The notes below the pieces were generated by a model that was given only the letters and a program-made list of their open reading frames with translations, was not told the DNA's origin and searched no databases. A DNA stretch of 64,000 bases from Fluviicola sp. Its GTDB lineage: Bacteria; Bacteroidota; Bacteroidia; Flavobacteriales_D; Crocinitomicaceae. The stretch is taken from the NCBI RefSeq assembly GCF_039596395.1, contig NZ_JBCNJT010000002.1, positions 868,001 through 932,000 on the forward strand, read 5' to 3'. This document shows, one piece after another, positions 28,514 to 36,344 of the stretch; position 1 is the first letter of the stretch; each line of letters starts with the position of its first letter. A program made the translations under genes and the position numbers.

Positions 28514-28650
28514 TTGCCACGAATGCACGAATTTTAAGGGCGCTTACCAGTCGCCCTTGTCTTCTCTTCTTCAATTACAAATAAATTAAACCAAAAATAA
28601 TGTACGTGGTGAGTGCTTTAGCCGAGCAATAATTCGTGCATTCGTGGCAA
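28514..28650. repeat. 137-bp interspersed element bounded by 20-bp perfect inverted repeats
   Basis: TTGCCACGAATGCACGAATT at 28514-28533 and its exact complement at 28631-28650. An inner 7-bp stem, AAGGGCG (28536-28542) with CGCCCTT (28552-28558), lies next to the left arm. No coding sequence is inside. It looks like a REP- or MITE-like non-coding repeat; the CACGAATGCACGAATT text is, from memory, frequent in Bacteroidota genomes. It separates two convergent genes. Confidence 0.7.
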
Positions 28651-28666
28651 AAAATAGGATTTCAGC

Positions 28667-30184
28667 CTAAACTCCCAGGAACAACCTCCATTCTTTTGCC
28701 TGGTGCTCGTTCATCACGCGCGGGAATTTATTCTGTGATCCCAGTTTTCCTTTTTCTTCCATGAATTTATAGAAGTTCTTGACATCTGTTTGATAAGAAG
28801 CCGGTTTTTTCAGGGTATCGTATTTTCGGGCGGAAGCATAATCGTCATTGAGCTCACACAGGAATTCATCTACGGTTTTCATTACCAATTCGTTGTCCAT
28901 CGGTTTATCTGTACCGAAACACCAATAATGCCGCTGTTCTTTCGAATTGGCATACAAACAAAATTCCGGGATAGCCACATCCAGCTTTTCACCGGCTTTC
29001 ATGACGGCAGTGTTGATATTATCCAAAGACAAGTGCTCCCCGACCAGGCTCATATATTGCTTAATACGCCCGGTAATGCGGATTTCACGACGTTCCAGGT
29101 CTACAAACTGGACTAAATCTCCAACCAGGTAGCGCCACAGTCCGGCGTTTGTTGAAATCACCAGCGCGTAATCTTCCCCGGTTGTTACCTCATCAACAGT
29201 CAGCGCTTTCGCTTCCGGTTTCAGGTTTCCATACTCATCAAAATTATCGCGGTTAAACGGAACAAACTCGAAGAAGATCCCCGATTTCAGCAGCAATTGC
29301 ATGCCATTGCTATCCGGTCTTTTCTGGTAGGCAAAATAGCCTTCGGAAGCGAGATAGGTATTCAGAATATGTACTTTCTTGCCACATACTTTCTCAAAAC
29401 GATGCAGGTATGGTTCCATGAATACTCCACCGGAAAGGTATAGCTCCAGGTTTGGCCAGATATCGTGGATGGTATTTACTTTGTATTTTTCAATGATGCG
29501 TTCCATGAGCATGATGCACCAGCTCGGGATCCCTGCAATGGAACTGATATCCCATTCCGGCGCTTTTTCCACCATCCGGTCCAGCTTTTTGTTCCAGTCC
29601 TTAATTGCTGCTGTTTCCGCATCCGGTTTGGTAAGTGGAAGCAATACAACCGAAGTGTGTTTCTTCAGAATACCCGACAGATCACCTTCAAAGTGCTTTC
29701 CTTTTTTTTCCGGTTTGGAAGATCCACCCACCCCAATAAACGATTTCTGATAAAACCCATCGGATAGGTTCAGATCGGCTGTCGCCGTAAATTGCTTGAT
29801 CGTGTTGCGCTGAAACGAGCGGATCATTTGTTTGGTAACGGGAATCCGTTTGCTTGGCGAACCGGTTGTTCCGGAAGAAAGTGCAAAATATTTGATTTTC
29901 CCCGGCCAGATAACATCTTCCTCATCATCCAGGCAACGGTGCAGCCAAGTTTGATAGAACTGATCATAGTCGCGGATCGGAATTGTTTTTTGAAACTCCT
30001 CCACCAAATTGGGTGAATCCAGAATAGATTGGAAATCATAGTGATAGCCAAATTTTGTTTCCTGGGCGAATTTTAAAAGTTTTGAGAGAACTTTAATCTG
30101 GTCTTTGAAATCAAGTCCTTTCAACGCATTTCTCCGCGCCGAGAATTCGGTAGTCTTCTTCAGTAATTTCCCGATTATTGGCAT
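28667..30184 (-). CDS. GH3-family (auxin-responsive promoter-like) acyl-adenylating enzyme
   Basis: 505 residues. The family is known from plant GH3 enzymes that adenylate a carboxylic acid and join it to an amino acid; bacterial members are mostly uncharacterised. Visible signatures: the ATP-binding loop YFALSSGTTGSPSKRIPVT (about 100-117), ELYLSGGVFMEPYLHRF, the second nucleotide motif NTYLASEGYFAYQK, DYALVISTNAGLWRYLVGDLVQF, and the hinge-region segment IRITGRIKQYMSLVGEHLS. A purine-rich AAAGGAGAAAAG stretch before the ATG is an unusually good ribosome binding site for this organism. Substrates cannot be read from sequence. Confidence 0.9.
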   Translation of the reverse strand: MPIIGKLLKKTTEFSARRNALKGLDFKDQIKVLSKLLKFAQETKFGYHYDFQSILDSPNLVEEFQKTIPIRDYDQFYQTWLHRCLDDEEDVIWPGKIKYFALSSGTTGSPSKRIPVTKQMIRSFQRNTIKQFTATADLNLSDGFYQKSFIGVGGSSKPEKKGKHFEGDLSGILKKHTSVVLLPLTKPDAETAAIKDWNKKLDRMVEKAPEWDISSIAGIPSWCIMLMERIIEKYKVNTIHDIWPNLELYLSGGVFMEPYLHRFEKVCGKKVHILNTYLASEGYFAYQKRPDSNGMQLLLKSGIFFEFVPFNRDNFDEYGNLKPEAKALTVDEVTTGEDYALVISTNAGLWRYLVGDLVQFVDLERREIRITGRIKQYMSLVGEHLSLDNINTAVMKAGEKLDVAIPEFCLYANSKEQRHYWCFGTDKPMDNELVMKTVDEFLCELNDDYASARKYDTLKKPASYQTDVKNFYKFMEEKGKLGSQNKFPRVMNEHQAKEWRLFLGV

Positions 30185-30301
30185 CTTTTCTCCTTTTTTG
30201 TAATCCTACAAAAGTGAGAAAAAACCACGACTTATTGTTTTATTAACGTCTTATTTTTAATATTGAATCAGGAAATAGAATCATGCTTCTAATGCTTTGA
30301 T

Positions 30302-30309
30302 TACATTTG
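30302..30309 (+). promoter_or_regulatory. -7 element of the universal stress protein gene
   Basis: TACATTTG matches TAnnTTTG fully and lies 31 bp before the start at 30341. No TTTG is found at the right distance upstream, so only half of the promoter is supported. Confidence 0.4.
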
Positions 30310-30340
30310 CACTACTATATAAAACCCACAAATACTCCTT

Positions 30341-31159
30341 ATGGAAAAAAAGACCATTATTGTTCCCCATGATTTTACCCCGGTTGCGGAAAATGCTCTG
30401 AACCATGCAATTAACACTGCAAAAATTACCGGTGCTGAGATCTTGTTGTTACATGTTGTAGCAAAAGACAAGGCTGTTAGTGAGGCAGAAGAAAAATTAA
30501 ATGGCGTTGTAGAACAGCACAAGGGACCAATAAAAATAACTCCTTACGTTCGCGTAGGAAATATTTTTGATGATATCGGCGATTTTGCATCGGAGAATCA
30601 CGCGGAACTGATCTTCATGGGTACGCACGGTCAAACCGGGTGGCAGCACATCACGGGAAGCCATGCCCTGAAAGTAATTACACATTCAACGGTTCCTTTT
30701 ATCGTTGTTCAGGAAAAACCGATCAGAGACACGGGTTATGACGACATCGTGGTTCCGTTGGATTTGAATAAAGAAACGAAGCAAAAGCTGGCTTATGTTG
30801 CCAACATCGCTACTTATTTTAAATCACGTGTTCACGTAATTACTCCGGACGAATCGGATGAGTTCTTGCGCCACCAGGTAAAAGCAAACATTCAATTTGC
30901 CGTTCGTTTCTTCCACGAAAGAGGTATTGACGTAACCACGAAGGTTGTTCCCAACAGCGGATTTGATAAAGAAGTGGTGAAGCATGCCGTATCTCTGGAT
31001 GCCGATCTGATCGCGATCATGAACTTGAACCGCAACAATATGCTGGGTGTAATTACTGCAAACCATGAGCAGTACATCCTTACAAATGATGCACAGATCC
31101 CGACATTGATCGTAAATCCTGTTGCAGGAAAATACGGAAGCAGCGTTTTATTCAGCTAA
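30341..31159 (+). CDS. tandem universal stress protein (UspA family)
   Basis: 272 residues holding two Usp folds. The first (about 1-125) begins TIIVPHDFTPVAENALNHAI and has the full nucleotide-loop signature GTHGQTGWQHITGSHALKVI then TVPFIVV, suggesting ATP binding. The second (about 130-262) begins DIVVPLDLNKETKQKLAYVA but its C-terminal loop (IMNLNRNNMLGVITANHEQYIL) departs from the G-x2-G-x9-G(S/T) pattern, so it may not bind nucleotide. Cytosolic stress-related role by family; no partner nearby. A strong terminator follows. Confidence 0.92.
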   Translation: MEKKTIIVPHDFTPVAENALNHAINTAKITGAEILLLHVVAKDKAVSEAEEKLNGVVEQHKGPIKITPYVRVGNIFDDIGDFASENHAELIFMGTHGQTGWQHITGSHALKVITHSTVPFIVVQEKPIRDTGYDDIVVPLDLNKETKQKLAYVANIATYFKSRVHVITPDESDEFLRHQVKANIQFAVRFFHERGIDVTTKVVPNSGFDKEVVKHAVSLDADLIAIMNLNRNNMLGVITANHEQYILTNDAQIPTLIVNPVAGKYGSSVLFS

Positions 31160-31180
31160 GAAATAAATCAACAGCAATAA

Positions 31181-31217
31181 AAAACCCGTTCGGATATTCT
31201 GAACGGGTTTTGTTTTA
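31181..31217 (+). terminator. intrinsic terminator after the universal stress gene
   Basis: Perfect 11-bp stem AAAACCCGTTC (31181-31191) with GAACGGGTTTT (31201-31211), then GTTTT. A-rich flanks could let it act on the minus strand too. Confidence 0.85.
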
Positions 31218-31253
31218 TCTTCCAGGGTTCCTGAGCAGAATCGAAGACCTTTT

Positions 31254-31643
31254 TTAGTCTTTATAGAACCGGTAGGTGAATCCTCCTACGCGGTCTTCCT
31301 GAACCCAAAGTGTGTCTCCGACATGGTTTAGCATAAATCCATAGGAAATACCGCTCAATTTCATCATGAGTTTTTTGACTCCCAGCGTCTGCGACATTTT
31401 CATGCCATAGATATAAACGCCATTATAATAAGTGGTGTCGTTTCGTTTCCAATCCATATTCTTGTAATCCAACAGGTTTAAAACCTGAGTATTTGAAGAA
31501 GTAGACGTATCTTCCCCGAAAGTCGAATCCTGTACGGTGGAAAGCCATCTCCAGGTTCCCTCAATATTGTTGGAAGGTTCTACCGTATCTTTCCCGCAGC
31601 TGCAAATCAACAACACCACTAATCCGAAAACACCAAATTTCAT
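31254..31643 (-). CDS. small hypothetical lipoprotein
   Basis: 129 residues from ATG 31643 (MKFGVFGLVVLLICSCGKD); lipobox ICSC. The mature part starts with IEGTWRWLSTVQDS, the GxW opening seen in lipocalin-like lipoproteins of Bacteroidota, and continues with alternating polar/hydrophobic strands (MDWKRNDTTYYNGVYIYG, GDTLWVQEDRV). A small beta-barrel is therefore plausible, function unknown. The start lies 56 bp downstream of the cyclase gene stop in the same direction, so it may be the tail of that transcript. Confidence 0.7.
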   Translation of the reverse strand: MKFGVFGLVVLLICSCGKDTVEPSNNIEGTWRWLSTVQDSTFGEDTSTSSNTQVLNLLDYKNMDWKRNDTTYYNGVYIYGMKMSQTLGVKKLMMKLSGISYGFMLNHVGDTLWVQEDRVGGFTYRFYKD

Positions 31644-31705
31644 CGTCAAATTTTTATCAAAAATAGGCTTGTTTTTTTATTTCACCTAATCAAATAGTCA
31701 CCCGA

Positions 31706-34700
31706 TCAATCTTTATACTCGTTCCTTGCCAGGCGCTCTTCCACTTCTTTGAGGTTTTGCATCTTCTTGGCCTGTCTGCTGGCAATTGCTGTAGGGGTGA
31801 AATATTTATGCATATTCAGGAATGCAACCTGCATGTGGTCCCATTGTCTGTCACCTTCAATTTTTCCGTGTTCACGCAACTCTCTTCTCAACCTGTCGGA
31901 AATTTCATGAAAATCATCTCTTCCCAGGTAATCCAGATCGGCATCACAAATGATTTGTTCCAGTTTATTTTTCGGCTGATGCGGAATCTGTGTCACGAAG
32001 ATCAGTTCTTTGATCTGGGCAATGTGCTGATCCGAGTACCCGTATTTCGGAAGAATCTCTTCCGCCATGCGCGCTCCGATCGGTTCATTTTTCTCATAGC
32101 TTTCCACAAACCCCGCATCGTGGTAAGTCGCAGCGGATTTCAAGAGGAATAACCCTTCATCGGTTACTCCTTCCAGTAAAGCATAACGCTCTACCGCCCG
32201 CACCACGTCTTTCGTGTGTTCGATACTATGATAGTGAAGCATCGGTGATAAACCTTTTTCCAGCACTTTGATGATGTGCCGTTCTGCTTTGTAATAATTG
32301 ATACTACTGTATAAATGCAGGTTGACAATCTGCTGGAAACGGTCATTCGGATAAAGTCCTTCACCGTTTATGGAAAGTTCCGGTTTGATGCGTTCCACCG
32401 TGAACATTTCGATCAGGCCCTTACTCTTTGTTTTTACCTTTCCGCGATACGTACATTCAAAATAGGGTTCTATGAGTTTAAAGGTTGATCCCGAAATGGT
32501 CACTCTTCCCGGTTCGCCCATCATTTCCATCCGTTGTGCCTGGTTCACGGTAGCTCCCCAGATATCGTAGGCCAATCTTTCCGAACCGATTACTCCGGCG
32601 GTCACTTCCCCCGTATTGATCCCGAGGCGCAATTCCCAATATTCTTCCCCGTTTTTCAACGCTTCCTCCCGCAGGGTATTCATGTAATCCTGGATCTGGA
32701 GCGCGGCCAATACCGCATCGATCGGGTTGGTGTTGTTTCTCACCGGAACACCTCCGGCACACATGTATGCATCACCGATGGTTTTGATTTTCTCCAGGTT
32801 ATTCTTTACAATGATCTCATCGAACTTGCGGAAATATACGTCCAGTTTGTTTACCAGATCGGTTGGTTTCAACCCTTCTGCAATCTTGGTAAACCCGACG
32901 AAATCCGTAAACAATACCGAAACCGTTTTGTATGCCCGGGCCGAAGCTCTTCCTTTTGTTTTCAGCTCTTCTGCAGTAGATTCCGGGATGATGTTCCGGA
33001 GTAAGGTTTCTGTTTTATCTTTTTCGATCTGCAGCAAGCGTTTTTGTTCCTCTACTTTCGTTTTTTCTTCTTCGATGACTTTTTTCTGAGATTCGATCTT
33101 CATGTTCTGAGCTCGGATCTCCTTTGTTCTTTCCACGATCTTCATTTCCAGGCGAACCTGGTCTCTTCTAGCCAAATCGATTCGTGAACGGATGAAAATG
33201 ATAATCAACAAAGTCAAAACGATCAGAACAATGACCCAGAACCACCATTTCCACCAAAACGGTGCGGCGATTTCGATATTCATTTGCGAAGAAGCCTGGA
33301 CCCAGTTTCCGTCGATACTTTTCACATATACTTTCAGGATATAAGATCCCGGAGTCAGGGATGTGAAGTGAATCTCACTCGAAGAACCCAGGAAAACGGA
33401 ACCTTCATCCAACCCTTCCAATTCGTATTTGAATTGCAGCAGGTCGCGGTTTATCAAGTCTGTGGGTAAGAAGCGGATGGTAAAACTACGCTCGTTATAT
33501 CCCAGCTTGATATCCGGATGGTAAAAAAAGGATTGCTTGAACGGTGCATCTTTGTCGCCCGGTTTCAACCATTGGTCATCGAAGCGGAATTTCAAAAAGT
33601 TGACGTATACTTTGTCTTTCAGTTCCTGCAAATTCTCCGGGTTGAAAAAATTGTATCCTTCAATTCCTCCGAAATACATTTCCCCGTTCCCGGAAAGCAG
33701 GTAAGCACCGGTGTTAAATTCGTTGCTCATCAATCCGTTTACTTCCGAATAATTCGTGCAGTTTTCTTCGGAAATGTTGAATTTGCATAGTCCTTTGTTG
33801 GTACTCAGCCACAAGTTCCCGCGTTTATCAGGAAGAATCCCGTAAACAAAATTATTCGGCAAACCTTGCTTGCGCGTGTACGCCGTAACTTTCCCGCTTT
33901 GCAGGTTGAGTCTCAGCAATCCCGATCCGGAAGAACCCAGCCACAGGGTTGTTTCATTTTCCTGGTAAATACTGGAGATTACGTCTCGGCTTGCCTTCAG
34001 AATGGATTTGTTCATCGGGTAAGGAACGATGCGCTCTTCCCCTTTTTTGTCTGCCGAAAGGATATTGATTCCCCCGACTCCCGTTGCAAAATAATAAGTG
34101 TCGTTCAATCCTTTATAGGCAACCCGGCAAACCCCGGCACCAATGGTGGTTTTGGGCTTTTTCGGGTCGTATACAAAAGGTTTGAATTCTCCCGTTTTAA
34201 GGTCATACAATAAAACACCTCCTTTTGTTGCCAAGAAAAACTGAGACTGCTTGTAAGGAGTAATGTTATAAACACGCTGAAAACCGGAAGGATTCGAAAT
34301 GCCTTTGTAGTTGATCTTTTTAAATACCCCGTTTCCGTTCTTGATCTTCAATTCATACAATCCGTCATTGGCGCCGATCAAAAAATGATTGTCTGTAATG
34401 TGGTGAATTGAAACAATGCTGTTTTCATTGAAATCTTCGGATTTCGAAATGTAATAATGCTTGAACTTCCCAGTTTTGCGGTCCAATTCGGAAATGGCAA
34501 AATCGGTAGCGATGTAAACTTTGGAGAAATCAGTTGATTCCGCAAATCCCCAAACACTTTCGGAAGGTAAGCCTGTGTTCAGGTTGGCAGCAGGACCAAC
34601 ACCAAAAAACGAATCGTTTTTCGGGTTGAATCCACTCAAACCTCTCAGTGTTCCGATCCAGATCGTTCCGTTCTCATCGCAAAACAATTCGTTGAGCTCG

Positions 34701-35614
34701 TTAAACAGGATCGCGTTCTTCTGGAAAATGTCTTTTTTACTGAGTGTAATGCGGTAACCGTCACGGGTGTTGTTCACGCTGATCAACCCGTTGTTTACCG
34801 TTGCGATGTAGAATTCGTTAACCGATTTCACATACACATCCGAGAACTCTTCGATCCCGTAATCTTTCCCGATAAACTTTAAGAACGGAATCAGTTTGTA
34901 GCTCTGATTGTCGAATAACCAAAGGCCTTCGTTACTGGATAAAACGAAACTGCTTTCGGTAAAAGGTTCTACATCGGAAACCAGCCACGTTTTCTGGCCA
35001 TTTGGCGGTGTGAGTTGTTTCCATGTTTTTGTTTTCACGTTGTAGACATACACACCCACATCTTCAAAGGAAACTACCAGCTGATCTTTCGAAACAAACT
35101 TGATGTAATGAATGCGTTTGGAAGGAATCGCACCGGTTAGGAACGCTATTTTTTTGGTGCTTCGATCGTACTTTGCCAGTCCGTTTGTGGAAGAACCGAC
35201 CCAAATGTTGCCGTTTTGTTCTTCCGAAATACTTTCGATGGAAAGGTTGTTATCGTCTGAAGCCAGAAGCGACCGGAAGGTTTCTTTTTTGGGATCATAG
35301 ATCGAAATACCGTCTGCCGTTCCGAACCACAATTGACCGGTTTGGTCTTTTAAACCGCAGTGAATATAGGAACTTCCCAATCCGGGAGTATCATCTGAGG
35401 TAAATACTTCAAACTGTTGTCCGTCAAACCGGTTCAAACCGTCCTGCGTTCCGAGCCACAAAGTCCCGGCTTCATCCTGCACAATAGTCGTCACGGAACT
35501 CTGTGAGAGTCCATCGTTAATAGAAAAATTTCTAAAACGATACGATACTTGACTTACCGCGCTAGTAGTAGCAAACGCAACAACAGCTCCAATTCCTAGT
35601 AATCGAACGAGCAT
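31706..35614 (-). CDS. two-component-regulator propeller / adenylate cyclase / HD-domain fusion
   Basis: 1302-residue membrane sensor. A signal peptide (to about 22) is followed by reg_prop propeller repeats (30-660, e.g. DEAGTLWLGTQDGLNRFDG), a Y_Y_Y domain (about 700-780), one membrane helix (about 788-808) and a coiled coil (815-870). The class III cyclase domain (895-1075) keeps both metal Asp (FTDF, Asp904; GDAYM, Asp948), the ATP-selecting Lys944 and Asp1017 (AYDIWG), and transition-state Asn1024 and Arg1028, so cAMP synthesis is likely. After it comes an HD-type domain (1110-1290): HSIEH, YHDAGF (His1165-Asp1166) and DADLDYL (Asp1224). Such a fusion could both make and degrade a nucleotide signal in response to a periplasmic ligand; that is inference. 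Confidence 0.92.
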   Translation of the reverse strand: MLVRLLGIGAVVAFATTSAVSQVSYRFRNFSINDGLSQSSVTTIVQDEAGTLWLGTQDGLNRFDGQQFEVFTSDDTPGLGSSYIHCGLKDQTGQLWFGTADGISIYDPKKETFRSLLASDDNNLSIESISEEQNGNIWVGSSTNGLAKYDRSTKKIAFLTGAIPSKRIHYIKFVSKDQLVVSFEDVGVYVYNVKTKTWKQLTPPNGQKTWLVSDVEPFTESSFVLSSNEGLWLFDNQSYKLIPFLKFIGKDYGIEEFSDVYVKSVNEFYIATVNNGLISVNNTRDGYRITLSKKDIFQKNAILFNELNELFCDENGTIWIGTLRGLSGFNPKNDSFFGVGPAANLNTGLPSESVWGFAESTDFSKVYIATDFAISELDRKTGKFKHYYISKSEDFNENSIVSIHHITDNHFLIGANDGLYELKIKNGNGVFKKINYKGISNPSGFQRVYNITPYKQSQFFLATKGGVLLYDLKTGEFKPFVYDPKKPKTTIGAGVCRVAYKGLNDTYYFATGVGGINILSADKKGEERIVPYPMNKSILKASRDVISSIYQENETTLWLGSSGSGLLRLNLQSGKVTAYTRKQGLPNNFVYGILPDKRGNLWLSTNKGLCKFNISEENCTNYSEVNGLMSNEFNTGAYLLSGNGEMYFGGIEGYNFFNPENLQELKDKVYVNFLKFRFDDQWLKPGDKDAPFKQSFFYHPDIKLGYNERSFTIRFLPTDLINRDLLQFKYELEGLDEGSVFLGSSSEIHFTSLTPGSYILKVYVKSIDGNWVQASSQMNIEIAAPFWWKWWFWVIVLIVLTLLIIIFIRSRIDLARRDQVRLEMKIVERTKEIRAQNMKIESQKKVIEEEKTKVEEQKRLLQIEKDKTETLLRNIIPESTAEELKTKGRASARAYKTVSVLFTDFVGFTKIAEGLKPTDLVNKLDVYFRKFDEIIVKNNLEKIKTIGDAYMCAGGVPVRNNTNPIDAVLAALQIQDYMNTLREEALKNGEEYWELRLGINTGEVTAGVIGSERLAYDIWGATVNQAQRMEMMGEPGRVTISGSTFKLIEPYFECTYRGKVKTKSKGLIEMFTVERIKPELSINGEGLYPNDRFQQIVNLHLYSSINYYKAERHIIKVLEKGLSPMLHYHSIEHTKDVVRAVERYALLEGVTDEGLFLLKSAATYHDAGFVESYEKNEPIGARMAEEILPKYGYSDQHIAQIKELIFVTQIPHQPKNKLEQIICDADLDYLGRDDFHEISDRLRRELREHGKIEGDRQWDHMQVAFLNMHKYFTPTAIASRQAKKMQNLKEVEERLARNEYKD

Positions 35615-35675
35615 AGAGTACTTAATTTCGTTTATTTCAACGAATAATTCACTGAAAAAGTTTCACTGTCAGGCT

Positions 35676-36194
35676 TTAAGCTTTCTGTTCAGTACCGGCA
35701 CTTTTTGCTGCTCCTGCAGCTTCCATATCGCGGTCAAACAGGTAAAGACCTCCTTTATCGCCACCGATCAAACGCAATTTATCCAGGATACTTCTTCCCA
35801 GTGCTTCCTCTTCCAATTGTTCGGAAACATACCATTGCATAAAATTGTGTGTGGAATAATCTTTTTCCTGCAAACATGCGTCAACTACGTTGTTGATGCT
35901 TTCAGAAACCCCCACCTCGTGTTCCAGCAACAATTCAAAAACGCGCTCCAGGGAATCGTATTCTCTTGGCGGTTCCGGAATTGCGGGAACAACAGCTACT
36001 CCTCCGCGTTCATTAACGAATTTGATCAGCTTCAACATGTGGAAACGCTCTTCGTCTGAATGTGCATACATGAACTTTGCAATCCCGTTCAGACCTTTTG
36101 TTTCTGCCCAGGAAGCCATTGCCAGGTAATATTGAGAGGAAGAGGATTCTTTTTGAATTTGATCATTTAATGCCGCTTCAATTCGCTTATTCAT
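35676..36194 (-). CDS. ftnA: bacterial non-heme ferritin
   Basis: Iron-storage cage subunit of 172 residues; start ATG 36194 (MNKRIEAALNDQIQKE), since the frame upstream overlaps a -7 promoter box and is not ferritin-like. Ferroxidase ligands are in place: Glu in IQKESSSSQYYLAMASWAE, the E-x2-H pair in SDEERFHMLKL, Glu in LLEHEVGVSESI, and Q-x2-E in WYVSEQLEEEALGRS. No haem-binding Met as in bacterioferritin is evident. The C-terminus has a small Ala/Ser/Gly tail. Monocistronic. The symbol follows the usual name for this class. Confidence 0.93.
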   Translation of the reverse strand: MNKRIEAALNDQIQKESSSSQYYLAMASWAETKGLNGIAKFMYAHSDEERFHMLKLIKFVNERGGVAVVPAIPEPPREYDSLERVFELLLEHEVGVSESINNVVDACLQEKDYSTHNFMQWYVSEQLEEEALGRSILDKLRLIGGDKGGLYLFDRDMEAAGAAKSAGTEQKA

Positions 36195-36221
36195 TGTTAT
36201 AAATTTTTGTTCAGTTTCTAT

Positions 36222-36229
36222 CAAAGTTA
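36222..36229 (-). promoter_or_regulatory. -7 element of the ferritin gene
   Basis: On the minus strand TAACTTTG, a full match to TAnnTTTG, 27 bp before the ferritin ATG. No TTTG lies at the correct upstream distance, so the promoter is only half supported. Confidence 0.4.
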
Positions 36230-36344
36230 AAATTTTAAGCTTAAAATCAGGCATCTTCGCAGGTAATAAATCTTATTTTTACACAACCTCCCGAATTAAG
36301 AGGGAATTCAAAAAATTCCGGAGACTGCCAAAAAATCAATTTCT

